Positions 8,040 to 17,462 of a DNA stretch of 33,687 nt are shown piece after piece. Below the pieces are notes generated by a model. It was not told the DNA's origin, did not search any database, and saw only the letters and a program-made list of their open reading frames with translations. Source of the stretch: Litorilinea aerophila (GTDB lineage: Bacteria; Chloroflexota; Anaerolineae; Caldilineales; Caldilineaceae); contig CAMDEX010000038.1 in the NCBI GenBank assembly GCA_945897075.1, positions 1 to 33,687 of the forward strand. Direction: 5' to 3'. Made by a program: the position numbers and the translations under genes. The stretch's first letter is position 1; every line of letters begins with the position of its first letter.

Positions 8040-8176
8040 TGTGGGTTTCTCCTGTGGTGCTAAACGGATCGAAGTTATCTGTACAACGTCTTCAATGTAC
8101 CCTAATTCGCCCCGCCTGTACAGTCCAAAAAATGTTCATCCACTGCTCACTTGGGCGTGTACTTTGTCAGAGCCTC

Positions 8177-8185
8177 TGCTACAAT
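8177..8185 (+). promoter_or_regulatory. Possible extended -10 promoter for the Gfo/Idh gene
   Basis: TGCTACAAT matches an extended -10 (TGnTATAAT) with one base changed; no good -35 is seen. It lies 54 bp before the ATG at 8239, in the 199-bp gap between divergent genes. Confidence 0.35.
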
Positions 8186-8238
8186 AACCCGAATCTTTCT
8201 TTTCCTACAAATCAACTGACGGATGGGAGAACAGTGCA

Positions 8239-9552
8239 ATGACACGACCACTTGAACTGGCGCTGCTTGGTGCGGGCGCACGCGGCGCACACGCCTACGC
8301 ATCCTATGCCTTTGCCCACCCGGACGAGGTGCGCTTTGTGGCTGTGGCCGAGCCGGATCCGCTGCGCCGACGCCGCTTTGCCGACGAACACGACCTGGAC
8401 GCCAGCCAGGTTTTTGCCTCCTGGGAAGAACTGATCGCCGCGGGCAAGCTGGCCGACGGCGCGCTCATCACCACCCAAGACCAGATGCACGTAGAGCCAG
8501 CCATCGCTGCCCTGGAAGCAGGCTACGACGTACTCCTGGAAAAGCCAATGGCCGACTCGCTGGCAGGCTGTGTGCGGCTGGTGCAGGCCGCCGAGCGCAC
8601 AGGGCGCAGCCTGCAAATCTGCCACGTTCTGCGCTACACCCCCTTCTGGCAGACGTTGCACGGGATTCTGACCAGCGGGCGGCTGGGACGCATCATCACC
8701 GTTGAACACCGGGAGAATGTGGCCTGGTGGCACATGGCGCACAGCTTTGTGCGTGGCAACTGGCGCAGCCGCGCGCTCTCCACGCCGATGATCCTCGCCA
8801 AATGTTGCCACGACCTGGACCTGCTCGTCTGGAATCTGAACGACCCGGTGCTGCGCCTCTCGTCCGTGGGCAGTCTGATCCACTACACGCCCGAAAGCGT
8901 CGGCCCCACAATTCCCCTGCGCTGTACCGACGGCTGTCCGATTGAGAGTGAATGCCCCTTCTCTGCGCTGGGCATCTATCTGGATTCCCGGCTGCTGCCC
9001 AGTCGTCCTCGTCTGGCCGAGGGCGAGGGCGCGCCGCGCGTCTGGCCCTATCTGACAATCTCAGACGACCTGAGTTGGGAAGGGCGCTTGCAGGCATTGA
9101 AGAGCGGCCCTTACGGGCGCTGCGTCTACCGCTGCGACAACGATGTGGTCGATCACCAGACGGTGCTGATGGAGACGGCCAGCGGCGCATCGGTGACGCT
9201 GGTGATGCACGGTCACTCTAACGAGGAGCATCGCAGCCTGCGTTTCGATGGCACACAGGCCAGTCTGCGCGCCCGTTTTGGCGGTAAATCAGAGATTGTC
9301 ATCTACAATCACGGGGGCGGCGAGGAGGTAGTGGCGATTCCCGCCGCGTCCAGCGGTCACGGCGGGGGCGACTGGGGTACTTTCGCGGCCTTCTTGCGGG
9401 TGCTACGTGGCGAAGAAAAGGCGCTGACCGACGTGCGCGCCTCGTTGGAAAGCCACCTGCTCGCCTTTGCCGCCGAAGAAGCCCGGCTCAGCCGCCAGGT
9501 GATTGATATGGCTGCTTTCCGCGCCCAGGCAGAGGGGATGGCTAAGGAGTAG
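8239..9552 (+). CDS. Gfo/Idh/MocA family NAD(P)-dependent oxidoreductase
   Basis: A 437-residue dehydrogenase. The N-terminal Rossmann fold has the dinucleotide motif GAGARG (11-16). The hallmark EKP motif (101-103) supplies the catalytic/structural Lys, and HDLD (191-194) supplies the usual His/Asp pair. It is longer than the typical 330-390 residues because of an insert after the catalytic helix holding three cysteines (C229, C233, C239; CTDGCPIESEC), which could bind a metal. It is near intact at both ends, with GGGAG about 8 nt before the ATG. It probably oxidises a hydroxyl of a sugar or cyclitol; the substrate cannot be read from sequence. It is a stand-alone gene facing a convergent helicase gene, with a strong hairpin between them. 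Confidence 0.88.
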   Translation: MTRPLELALLGAGARGAHAYASYAFAHPDEVRFVAVAEPDPLRRRRFADEHDLDASQVFASWEELIAAGKLADGALITTQDQMHVEPAIAALEAGYDVLLEKPMADSLAGCVRLVQAAERTGRSLQICHVLRYTPFWQTLHGILTSGRLGRIITVEHRENVAWWHMAHSFVRGNWRSRALSTPMILAKCCHDLDLLVWNLNDPVLRLSSVGSLIHYTPESVGPTIPLRCTDGCPIESECPFSALGIYLDSRLLPSRPRLAEGEGAPRVWPYLTISDDLSWEGRLQALKSGPYGRCVYRCDNDVVDHQTVLMETASGASVTLVMHGHSNEEHRSLRFDGTQASLRARFGGKSEIVIYNHGGGEEVVAIPAASSGHGGGDWGTFAAFLRVLRGEEKALTDVRASLESHLLAFAAEEARLSRQVIDMAAFRAQAEGMAKE

Positions 9553-9584
9553 CTGCGAAAAAGCGAGAATTGCCCCAACGAGGC

Positions 9585-9636
9585 GTGAAACGTGAAACGT
9601 GAGAGTGTACGAATGCTCTCACGTTTCACGTTTCAC
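9585..9636. terminator. Perfect 21-bp stem hairpin between convergent genes (GAAACGTGAAACGTGAGA family, copy 2)
   Basis: Arms GTGAAACGTGAAACGTGAGA(G) (9585-9605) and the exact complement (9616-9636) flank a 10-nt loop; TTTTCTT follows on the plus side. It sits between a plus gene ending at 9552 and a minus gene ending at 9676, so it probably serves as a bidirectional terminator. Confidence 0.75.
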
Positions 9637-9675
9637 TTTTCTTATCGAAGAAATGGGATTTGTTGAGCCGTTTCC

Positions 9676-11001
9676 CTACCCCGCTCGTCGCGTACCCGGC
9701 GAACGCTGCGGGCGGGGGTTGTTCCAGTTCTGGCGGTTGTTGCGGGCGGCGTCACCACCGACGCGGGCGGGACGGGCGGTGTTGCTGCCCAGGAGGTTGT
9801 GGCCTCCCCGCTGGCTGCGCAGGGAAGCGGGCTGGTTTTGGTGGGCGTGGGCGATGGCCGTCTGACGTTCAGGCACAAAATCCCCGTAGTCAAAATCGGG
9901 CAGCCGTCGCCGTTCCAGAGGCTCGCCCAACACCTTTTCGATATCGCGCACCATCACCTCGTCGCTCTCCGTGACAAAGGTAAAGGCATCGCCGAGCTGC
10001 TCGGCCCGCCCCGTGCGCCCGATGCGATGGGTATAGGCATCCACCGTGTCGGGGATGTCGAAGTTGATGACGTGGGAAATATCCGTCACATCAATGCCCC
10101 GGGACGCGATATCCGTCGCCACCAGAATGTCGTACTTGCCCTCGCGGAAGCCGTCAATGGACTCCTGGCGGCGGTTCTGGGCCATATTTCCTTGCAAAGC
10201 AGAGGTGTTGAAACCCTCGTTGGCGAGGAGCAGGGCCAGATTGCGCGCCCGCCGTTTGGTGCGGGTGAAGACCAGCACGCGGCCGGTGGCGGTCTGCGCC
10301 AGCATCGCCAGCAGCAGTTTGTTTTTCAGCTTTTCGGGGATGGGGTAGATGGCGTGGGAGACGGTCTCCGCCGGTGCGATCATCCCAATCTGCACAGTGG
10401 CCGGGTTGTTCAGAATCTCCGCCGAAAGGATGCGGATGTCGTCGGGCATGGTGGCCGAGAAGAAGAGGGTCTGGCGCTGTTTGGGCAGATGTTGCAGAAT
10501 GCGCCGGATGTCGGGCAGGAAGCCCATATCACACATGCGGTCGGCCTCGTCCAGCACCAGCACCTCCACAGCCGAGAGGTCAATGTCGCGCTCGCCGATG
10601 TGGTCAAGCAGACGGCCCGGACAGGCGACGACAATATCCACGCCAGCACGAAGCGCGGCCAACTGGGGGCGCTTGCTTACCCCGCCATAGATGGGTGTGC
10701 TGCGCACTTTTGTGTTCTTGCCCAGGTCAACAAATGTCTGGTGGATCTGCTCGGCCAGTTCGCGGGTGGGCGCAACGATCAGCACGCGAATTTTGCGCTG
10801 GGGTCCGCTGAGCAGCCGTTGGAGGATGGGCAGGGCAAAGGCGGCGGTCTTGCCTGTGCCCGTCTGGGCCAGACCCAGCACATCGCGCCCTGACATGACG
10901 AGGGGGATGGCCTGTTCCTGGATGGGGGTGGGCGCTGTGTAACCGGCGGCTTCGATGGCCGTGTTCAGGCGCGCGTCAAGAGAAAAATCAGCAAAGTTCA
11001 T
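9676..11001 (-). CDS. DEAD-box ATP-dependent RNA helicase, RhlE-like
   Basis: A 441-residue helicase with all core motifs: Q-motif region (PTPIQEQAIP, about 25-34), motif I AQTGTGKT (45-52), PTRELA (78-83), DEAD (151-154), SAT (182-184), and motif VI HRIGRTGR (325-332). A basic, Asn/Arg/Gly-rich tail from about 380 is typical of RhlE/CsdA-type helicases and aids RNA binding. It unwinds structured RNA in ribosome assembly or mRNA turnover, often in the cold. ATG 11001 has AGGAG 6 nt upstream. A promoter at 11120-11149 implies a leader of about 110 nt, which may carry regulation. The final residues are encoded near a palindromic terminator. Confidence 0.93.
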   Translation of the reverse strand: MNFADFSLDARLNTAIEAAGYTAPTPIQEQAIPLVMSGRDVLGLAQTGTGKTAAFALPILQRLLSGPQRKIRVLIVAPTRELAEQIHQTFVDLGKNTKVRSTPIYGGVSKRPQLAALRAGVDIVVACPGRLLDHIGERDIDLSAVEVLVLDEADRMCDMGFLPDIRRILQHLPKQRQTLFFSATMPDDIRILSAEILNNPATVQIGMIAPAETVSHAIYPIPEKLKNKLLLAMLAQTATGRVLVFTRTKRRARNLALLLANEGFNTSALQGNMAQNRRQESIDGFREGKYDILVATDIASRGIDVTDISHVINFDIPDTVDAYTHRIGRTGRAEQLGDAFTFVTESDEVMVRDIEKVLGEPLERRRLPDFDYGDFVPERQTAIAHAHQNQPASLRSQRGGHNLLGSNTARPARVGGDAARNNRQNWNNPRPQRSPGTRRAG

Positions 11002-11119
11002 GGGGTGCTCCTAGACTCCATTGAGCCAAGTCGCACTCTCAGCCCGAATGATACGTGGCACGGCTTCAGCAAGGCTGCCCGTGCAAATTTCATGGCGAAA
11101 CAGTATTCACCACCTAAGA

Positions 11120-11149
11120 AGTATGAGCCATAGATAGGCGCTCTGTCAA
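11120..11149 (-). promoter_or_regulatory. Sigma70-type promoter of the helicase gene
   Basis: On the minus strand, TTGACA (11149-11144) is followed after 18 bp by CATACT (11125-11120). It faces the helicase start at 11001 and implies a leader of about 110 nt. Confidence 0.5.
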
Positions 11150-11295
11150 TTTCTGGGGTTCATTCGATTGTACGCGCTATTGTCGCGCAAGTTGACAGCT
11201 TGCGCCTTATCAACGCGTTGACGAATCGGCGAAAATACGCGAAAATCAGCTTGGTTTGCCTTGACACCATTCCATCCACGAAAGCGAAAACCGCC

Positions 11296-12186
11296 ATGCC
11301 AAACGCCTATTTTCTCTCTTTTGATCTGCTGATGCTCGTCCTCTTGGCTCTCTGCGCGCGCCACGCCTGGCAGGCGGGCGGCGCGGCCCGTCTCTGGCAA
11401 TTGTTGGCCGGGGTGATCTTCGGCCTGCTCCTGGAATGGGCCACCATTCAACAGTTGCACGCCTACAGCTATGGCCGTTTTGCCCTGATGCTGGGCGGGG
11501 AAGTACCGGTCGCCATCGGCATCGGCTGGGGCGTGATCATCTACAGCGTGCGTCTCTTTTCCGACGCCGCGGCCATGCCCGGCTGGGCCAGACCTATGCT
11601 GGATGGGCTGTTGGCGCTCAACATTGACCTGGCGATGGACGCTATCGCCATCCGTCTGGGTTTCTGGGATTGGGGGCAAGGGATGAACTACGAGTATTTC
11701 GGCGTGCCCTACCCAAACTTCTGGGCCTGGTTCTGGGTGGTCTTCTCGTTTTCCGTGGGAATGCGCTGGTTGACCCGTTCGGGGAGCTGGTCGTCAGCCT
11801 GGGTTGGCCCGCTGGGCGCAATCGTCGTGGGGGTGGTCGGCGTGCTGGCGACGAACCGGTTGATAACCGCCGGCGTGCCCGACGGCATGCAGAGCGAAGT
11901 GGTCTGGGGAACGTTGCTGGTGGCGCTCTTCCTTGTGCGGGCTGTGCGCCCGCGCTTGAACCGCACAGAACTACCGGCGCTGGTCTTTTGGGTGCCCTTC
12001 GCCATCCACGTCTACTATTTGGCCGCGGGGCTGTTGAGCGGGGTCTTTGCGCCCGCGCCCTTCCTGCTGCTGGTCAGTCTGGCCATGCTGGCGCTGGCGC
12101 TCTGGCTGCACGGGCCGACCCTGCGCCGGATGATGGGAGAGAACGCAAGCCAGGCGGACGCTGTTACAGCTCCGCCCCACGGATAA
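11296..12186 (+). CDS. Carotenoid biosynthesis family (CruF/DUF422-like) membrane protein
   Basis: A 296-residue polytopic membrane protein with about eight hydrophobic segments. The family-like blocks [18 protein letters not shown] and [16 protein letters not shown] resemble the Caroten_synth family, which includes carotenoid 1,2-hydratases such as CruF and bisanhydrobacterioruberin hydratase; these act on acyclic carotenoid ends in the membrane. ATG 11296 is chosen because hydrophobic sequence begins there; the frame extends upstream to 11200 without a good ribosome site. No phytoene synthase or desaturase is near, so a different lipid substrate is possible. The last 23 bases overlap the convergent rsmI gene. 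Confidence 0.7.
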   Translation: MPNAYFLSFDLLMLVLLALCARHAWQAGGAARLWQLLAGVIFGLLLEWATIQQLHAYSYGRFALMLGGEVPVAIGIGWGVIIYSVRLFSDAAAMPGWARPMLDGLLALNIDLAMDAIAIRLGFWDWGQGMNYEYFGVPYPNFWAWFWVVFSFSVGMRWLTRSGSWSSAWVGPLGAIVVGVVGVLATNRLITAGVPDGMQSEVVWGTLLVALFLVRAVRPRLNRTELPALVFWVPFAIHVYYLAAGLLSGVFAPAPFLLLVSLAMLALALWLHGPTLRRMMGENASQADAVTAPPHG

Positions 12187-12831
12187 CGACAATATACTCG
12201 CCTTTGAGCGTCTGCCCCTCCACCCCGGCCAGCAATGCGGAGAGCGCGCCCCGCTCCACCTTTTCGTAGAGTTTGGTCAGGTCGTTGGCCAGGGCCGCGG
12301 GCCGGTCGCCGTAGACAGCCAGGGCGTCGGTCAAAAAGGCGGCCAGCCGGTGCGGGCTTTCGTAGAAGACGAGGGTGTGGGGGGAAGCCGCGTCCACCTC
12401 CAGAAAGCGGCGACGCGCGCCACTCTTGCGCGGGGGAAATCCCCGGTAGGTGAAGCTGTGCAGGGGCAGACCGGAGAGGACGAGGGCCATCACCAGCCCA
12501 GTGGGGCCGGGAATCATTGTGACGGGCAGCCCTTCTTCGATGGCCCTCCGCACAGCCGTGTAGCCCGGATCAGAGATGCCCGGCGTGCCCGCGTTGGTGA
12601 CAAGCGCCACCGATTGCCCCGCCCGCAACAGGCCGACGATGCGCTCGACGGCCTGTTGTTCGTTGTGTTCGTGAAAAGGTATCTGGTTGGCGCTGATCTC
12701 GAAATGGGCCAACAGACGGCCTGTCTTGCGTGTGTCTTCCGCGGCGATCACATCCACTTTGCGCAGGGTTTCCAGGGCGCGCAGGCTGATGTCGTCCAGA
12801 TGGCCGATGGGGGTCGCCACGAGATAGAGCA

Positions 12832-12832
<1 letters not shown>
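12164..12832 (-). CDS. rsmI: 16S rRNA (cytidine 1402-2'-O)-methyltransferase RsmI
   Basis: A 222-residue SAM-dependent methyltransferase of the tetrapyrrole-methylase fold, which 2'-O-methylates C1402 in 16S rRNA. Hallmarks: [15 protein letters not shown] at the N-terminus, [12 protein letters not shown], the SAM-binding [12 protein letters not shown] (usually SDAGTP), [16 protein letters not shown], and FYESPHRL. It is slightly short because it lacks the C-terminal extension of longer RsmI proteins. Its ATG overlaps the stop of the corrinoid gene by 1 nt (TGATG), indicating translational coupling. Coupling an rRNA methylase to a corrinoid protein is unusual and is probably just operon stacking. 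Confidence 0.93.
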
Positions 12833-13512
<680 letters not shown>

Positions 13513-13546
13513 TGTATCTCTCCAAAGTGGTTGGATAATTGTAATA

Positions 13547-13568
13547 GGGATTGGGGATTGGGGATTGG
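13547..13568. repeat. Three tandem copies of the 7-mer GGGATTG
   Basis: Perfect GGGATTG x3 between the aminotransferase stop and the corrinoid start, with partly complementary CCAATATCCCAATATC sequence about 45 bp further on. It resembles the GGGACTG x3 tract at 26292. Confidence 0.85.
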
Positions 13569-13626
13569 TTACTTCGGCGGCGTGTTGTCGTGTGCCAAAT
13601 ACCCAATATCCCAATATCTAATATCT

Positions 13627-14748
13627 TTACAGCCCCGCAAACTCCTCGATTGCCGCCAACAGCCGCTCCAAATCCGCGTCCCAGCACTCGCCCATGTGGG
13701 CAATGCGGATGGCCTTGCCTTTGTACTCCCCATAGCCGTCGGAGAGTTCCATCTCCCGCTCCGCCAGAAAAGCGTTGAGAGCGTCGATCTCCCAGCCGTA
13801 GCTGTTGGCGATGGTACTCACTGTGGGCGAGGCGTAGCCCTCCTCTGCCATCAGCCCCAGCCCGTTGGCAACGGCCCAGGCGCGGGTGTGCGCGGCCAGC
13901 CGGTGGTGACGGGCAAAGCGCGCCTCCACCCCCTCGGCGTAGATGCGGTCGAGTTGGACGCTGAGCGCCTGCATCAACGAAATGGCGGGCGTGGCCGGTG
14001 TGGTACTGCGTTTTAGATAGCGTTCCAGCAGCAGAAAGTCGAAATACCAGCCCCGGCTTGTGACTGTTTTGGCTTTGGCAAGGCCGCGGTCGCTGACCGC
14101 GGCGAAGCAAAGACCGGGCGGCAGGGCCAGCGCCTTCTGGCTGGAAGTCAGGCAGATGTCCAGCCCCCATTCGTCCACGGGGATGCGCGTGCCGCTGAAG
14201 GAGGAGACTGCATCCACCAGGACGAGCGTCTCTGGGCTAATAGAGCGCACGACCGCGGCGATCTCGCCCGCCGGGCTGGTGACACCTGTGCTGGTCTCGT
14301 TGTGGACGACGGTAATCGCGTCCACCGGGCCATCGGCCAGAGCAGTTGTCAGCGCATCGGTCACCTGCGCCGGCTTGACAGCCGTACACCAGGGCACATC
14401 CACGCGGATGGCCTCTTTGCCGCAGCCCACAGCCACGTCATACCAGCGCTGGCTGAAGGCGCCGTTGACAAAGCTGATCACCCGCCCACCCACACAGTTG
14501 CGGATGGCGGCCTCGTGCATGGCCGAGCCGGTCGCGGCCAGAATATAGACGCGCGAGGCGGTGAAGAAAAGCTGCTGCAACTGCGCTTCACACTTGGCGT
14601 AAAGCGACTCGAAGCCGTCCGAGCGGTGGCCGATCATCGGCAGAGTCTGCGCGGCCAGCACAGCGGGATGAACGTCCGTAGGGCCGGGGATAAAGAGACG
14701 CTGGCGCGGTTTGTCCGCGGGTGCAGTCATCACAGCGTAGGGATTCAT
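13627..14748 (-). CDS. Class V PLP aminotransferase (alanine-glyoxylate/serine-pyruvate type)
   Basis: A 373-residue fold-type I PLP enzyme. The N-terminus LFIPGPTDVHPAVLAAQ is the characteristic start of alanine-glyoxylate / serine-glyoxylate aminotransferases; ATGSAMHEAAIRN binds PLP phosphate; LVLVDAVSSFSGTRIPVDEW contains the PLP Asp; and SSQKALALPPGLCF has the Schiff-base Lys. It interconverts amino acids and 2-oxo acids such as glyoxylate. ATG 14748 (MNPYAVM) or ATG 14730 could be the start; neither has a strong ribosome site. It leads a probable operon with the corrinoid and rsmI genes. A possible promoter lies at 14911-14940, and two 40-bp repeats occupy the leader. Confidence 0.9.
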   Translation of the reverse strand: MNPYAVMTAPADKPRQRLFIPGPTDVHPAVLAAQTLPMIGHRSDGFESLYAKCEAQLQQLFFTASRVYILAATGSAMHEAAIRNCVGGRVISFVNGAFSQRWYDVAVGCGKEAIRVDVPWCTAVKPAQVTDALTTALADGPVDAITVVHNETSTGVTSPAGEIAAVVRSISPETLVLVDAVSSFSGTRIPVDEWGLDICLTSSQKALALPPGLCFAAVSDRGLAKAKTVTSRGWYFDFLLLERYLKRSTTPATPAISLMQALSVQLDRIYAEGVEARFARHHRLAAHTRAWAVANGLGLMAEEGYASPTVSTIANSYGWEIDALNAFLAEREMELSDGYGEYKGKAIRIAHMGECWDADLERLLAAIEEFAGL

Positions 14749-14756
14749 TTGCCTGT

Positions 14757-14878
14757 CTTTCTTTGTGGCTTTGTGCCTTTGTGGTTGCGATCCCACTGTG
14801 AACCACGAAGACACCAAGACACGAAGCAACGGATTCCTGTCTTTCTTTGTGGCTTTGTGCCTTTGTGGTTGCGATCCC
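14757..14878. repeat. Two 40-bp direct repeats (CTTTGTGGCTTTGTGCC type) around a diverged inverted copy
   Basis: Nearly identical stretches built on TTTCTTTGTGGCTTTGTGCC begin near 14757 and 14838. The sequence between (CCACGAAGACACCAAGACAC) is a diverged reverse complement of the same motif. It fills the leader of the aminotransferase gene. Confidence 0.85.
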
Positions 14879-14910
14879 CAATGATCGGTGTGACGCTGCG
14901 CTGCCAGAAC

Positions 14911-14940
14911 AGTATAGTAGGAAAAGCGGATTCTCCCCAA
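14911..14940 (-). promoter_or_regulatory. Possible promoter of the aminotransferase operon
   Basis: Minus-strand TATACT (14916-14911), 18 bp after a weak -35 TTGGGG (14940-14935), faces the aminotransferase gene. The leader would be about 155 nt and would include the 40-bp repeats. Confidence 0.35.
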
Positions 14941-15004
14941 AAAAAACCAGGGAAAAGGTAGTAATTTGCATTCTGGCCGATTCGGTGTAGGCTATAGGGG
15001 ATTG

Positions 15005-15028
15005 TTGATTGGTTGATTGGTTGATTGG
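15005..15028. repeat. Three tandem copies of the 8-mer TTGATTGG
   Basis: Perfect TTGATTGG x3 just before the TMEM43-like gene. Four copies of the similar TGATTGGG unit occur at 19101-19132. Confidence 0.9.
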
Positions 15029-15053
15029 TTTGTCAAGTACGAGCGGCTTGTTT

Positions 15054-16160
15054 ATGACCCAACTGCTGAATCTTTTCACCCGCCGCGGTCAGGCGCGTTC
15101 TGGCTGTTCACTGTTGTTTCTGATCGTCGGCTCGATTCTGGCCTTTATCAGCGCAACTGCCATTCTGTGGACAAACGAAGGCCGTGTGGACTTTGGGCGC
15201 ATCGGCGCAGGGAGCATCCCGCTGGAGACAGCCGCCATCGATCCCGGCGTAGCAGACGCATTTGTGGCGGCCAACGGGGTGTTGGTGGGGGATGCACCCG
15301 TGGGCGACGGGTCGTTTCTGCGTCCCGGCAACTGGCTGGAAGTGCAACGGCTGGTGGAGATGTACGCTTGGGAAGAGAAGGCCAAGAGCGATGCAAGCTC
15401 CGGGACGCGCACGCCGGACGACTACGAATATCGCACGGCGCGGAGCGACGAGCCAGCAGATTCTTCTGCCTTTGCCGCGCCCGCTGATCACGCCAACCCG
15501 TCGTTGACGGTCAGCGGCGGCACGTTCCGCCCGGAGAGCGGTCATATCGGTGCGTATGTCGTGGATTTGCGCTCTCTGGACCTGCCCGACCCGGCCCCCC
15601 TCATTCTGGAGCGGGAAGCCGTCGTCCTGCGTGAGGAGCGTACCCTCTCCGGCGAGTACATTTTCATCGGCAAAGGTAGACTGGAGCAGCCGCAGGTGGG
15701 CGATCTGCGTCTGCGCTTTCAGACAGTGGCGGGCGGCAAGCAGGCGACTCTTTTTGGGCAGGTAGATGGAAACGGCATCGGCCCCTATTTTCACCGGGAG
15801 CGGAATCGGCTTTACCGCACCTTTTTCAGCGGGCGGGCCGATGCGTTGGCAGAAATGAGCGCTGAGTATCGTTTTGCTCTGTGGGGGATGCGGGTGGTCG
15901 GGCTGACGCTCTATTGGGTCAGCCTTCTCCTCGTCTTCAGCCCGCTCACCCGGCTGTTGGGCGGCGTGCCTCTGCTGGGCGGGCTGGGCAAAGGGCTGAT
16001 CGCCGTCGTCACATTTGTCGTGGCCGCGCTGCTGGCGTTGCTGGTGGCGGGGATCGCCTGGTTCTTGCACAACCCGCTGGCCCTGCTCATTCTGCTGGTT
16101 CTGGCCGGAATGATCTTTGTCGTTGTCAGGCTTCTTTGGCCGCGTATACAAAAAACCTGA
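15054..16160 (+). CDS. TMEM43-like membrane protein
   Basis: A 368-residue protein resembling the TMEM43/LUMA family: an N-terminal hydrophobic segment (about 19-40, LLFLIVGSILAFISATAILW) followed at once by the family-like NEGR motif, a long extracytoplasmic region (about 45-275), then three hydrophobic segments near the C-terminus. The bacterial family has no known reaction; the eukaryotic protein is an inner nuclear membrane/ER protein. ATG 15054 is the first good start, though its ribosome site is weak. The gene stands alone between a minus aminotransferase operon and the downstream isomerase-like gene (start 16247), with which it may be co-transcribed. Confidence 0.75.
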   Translation: MTQLLNLFTRRGQARSGCSLLFLIVGSILAFISATAILWTNEGRVDFGRIGAGSIPLETAAIDPGVADAFVAANGVLVGDAPVGDGSFLRPGNWLEVQRLVEMYAWEEKAKSDASSGTRTPDDYEYRTARSDEPADSSAFAAPADHANPSLTVSGGTFRPESGHIGAYVVDLRSLDLPDPAPLILEREAVVLREERTLSGEYIFIGKGRLEQPQVGDLRLRFQTVAGGKQATLFGQVDGNGIGPYFHRERNRLYRTFFSGRADALAEMSAEYRFALWGMRVVGLTLYWVSLLLVFSPLTRLLGGVPLLGGLGKGLIAVVTFVVAALLALLVAGIAWFLHNPLALLILLVLAGMIFVVVRLLWPRIQKT

Positions 16161-16246
16161 TGCGGCCACACACGGCGGGCCGTCGTCTGCCGTCTGCGGT
16201 CGCTTGCCTCTATCGTCACGGTTTCAAATTCAAAAGGGAGAATGCT

Positions 16247-17110
16247 ATGCGTTTGGGTGTTGTGGGGATGATGCCGTCGGACTTTCGCACGATCAACAGC
16301 GAACATTTGGCGGCGGTGCGGGCGTTGGGGTTGAGCGGCGTGGGCTTTCACGCGGCGGGGCGCGGGCTGGCGGATGTGACCAGCGCGCAATGCAGCCAGG
16401 TGCGCAACGTCTTTGCCAGCGCGGGGATGGATATTGCGCAGTTTGGCATCGGCTATGCAGATTGTCTCTTTGCGCCGGAAAGGTCAGCGCGGGATGAAGT
16501 CGTCGGGGTGATCGGGCGGGGGATCGAAGTGGCTGAGGAATTGGGGGCGCACGTCTGTCTGATCCGCACAGGCAGTCTGAGTTCGCGCGGCTCTTACTTT
16601 CCCGCGGCCGAGAATCACAGCCCGCAAAGCTGGCAGCGGCTCGTGGAAAGCCTGCGCCGCGTCGCCGACAAAGCCGAGAGCGTCGGGCAGACAATCGTCA
16701 TCGAAACCCATCTGCTCACCATTCTGAACTCGCCGGAGGCCAACCAGAAGGTGATCGCCGAAGTCGCTTCGCCCCGGATGAAGGTGGTGATGGATTTCGT
16801 CAACCACTTCCCCACTGTGCAGCACGTCTTTCACAGCACAGAACGGCTTAATCACATCTTCGATTTGATGGGGCCGATTGCGGGCGTGGCCCACTGCAAG
16901 GACATCCGCTTTGGCGACGGGCTTGTCCTGCATATTGACGAGGCCATCCCCGGCGAAGGATTGTTGGATATGGCTACGGCCCTGCGCCGTTGGCACACGC
17001 TCGATCCCGACGGTTATATGCTGCTGGAGCATCTGCCCGACGCCCAGTATCCGCTGGCCGCGGCCAATACGCGGCGCATCGCAGCCGAGGCGGGGGTAGA
17101 GATACATTGA
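16247..17110 (+). CDS. Sugar phosphate isomerase/epimerase-like TIM-barrel protein
   Basis: A 287-residue protein of the AP endonuclease 2-like / xylose-isomerase-like barrel family, many members of which isomerise or epimerise keto-sugars or dehydrate inosose. Seen are MRLGVVGMMPSDFRTI at the N-terminus, IVIETH (a metal Glu), VVMDFVNHF (Asp/His near the metal), AHCKDIR (a His-x-x-Asp strand), and GEGLLDM and LLEHLP near the end, where Glu completes the metal site. ATG 16247 has AAGGGAG 6 nt upstream; the frame is open upstream to 15881 but overlaps the TMEM43-like gene. Exact substrate unknown. Confidence 0.85.
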   Translation: MRLGVVGMMPSDFRTINSEHLAAVRALGLSGVGFHAAGRGLADVTSAQCSQVRNVFASAGMDIAQFGIGYADCLFAPERSARDEVVGVIGRGIEVAEELGAHVCLIRTGSLSSRGSYFPAAENHSPQSWQRLVESLRRVADKAESVGQTIVIETHLLTILNSPEANQKVIAEVASPRMKVVMDFVNHFPTVQHVFHSTERLNHIFDLMGPIAGVAHCKDIRFGDGLVLHIDEAIPGEGLLDMATALRRWHTLDPDGYMLLEHLPDAQYPLAAANTRRIAAEAGVEIH

Positions 17111-17115
17111 GTTAT

Positions 17116-17176
17116 GAGTTAGGAGTTAGGAGTTATGACGCACCGACGGCGACTCGTAACTCCTAATTCCTAACTC
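17116..17176. terminator. 20-bp inverted repeat (GAGTTAGGAGTTAGGAGTTA) at a convergent junction
   Basis: Left arm 17116-17135 pairs with 17157-17176 with one mismatch, across a 21-nt loop. It lies between the isomerase-like gene (plus, ends 17110) and the HicB gene (minus, ends 17163), overlapping the latter's last codons and stop. It is probably a bidirectional terminator made from a short-tandem repeat. Confidence 0.65.
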
Positions 17177-17450
17177 TTTCCGGCACTACGTCTTTGGTAG
17201 CGATATGGGCAATCAAATACTCTTCCCCTTCAGAATCCCTTTCGGCATCGAGGTAAGACGCAACTCGACGCGGCTTCGGGATTTCTTCGCCATCCTCTAG
17301 CAACCCCCGCAGATGAAATGCCAGGGCCGATTGCATATTCGCTATCGTCTGGTTGGGCGTTTTACCTGTAGTGATACACCCTAAAACATCAGGAGAATAG
17401 GCCGAAAACCCTGTCTCACTTTTTTCGATAACAATCAAATATCTTTCCAT
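17163..17450 (-). CDS. Solitary HicB-family antitoxin-like protein
   Basis: A 95-residue protein with the HicB N-terminal partial RNase H-like fold: YLIVIEKSETGFSAYSPDVLGCITTGKTPNQTIANMQSA, ending in the EIPKPR block that is common in the family. In type II HicAB systems HicB neutralises the HicA mRNase and represses the operon, but no HicA-like gene (small, GHxK motif) lies next to it. The C-terminal part has no clear DNA-binding helix-turn-helix, so it may only be the partial fold. The last residues (ERVRN) and the stop are encoded by an inverted repeat. Its ATG is only 12 bp from the start of the divergent gene, so their promoters must overlap. Confidence 0.8.
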   Translation of the reverse strand: MERYLIVIEKSETGFSAYSPDVLGCITTGKTPNQTIANMQSALAFHLRGLLEDGEEIPKPRRVASYLDAERDSEGEEYLIAHIATKDVVPERVRN

Positions 17451-17462
17451 TGGAGCATCCCT

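Noticed and set aside
15881-16246. N-terminal extension of the sugar isomerase-like protein
   Set aside because: It overlaps the end of the TMEM43-like gene in another frame, and the barrel begins at MRLGVVG with a good ribosome site at 16247.
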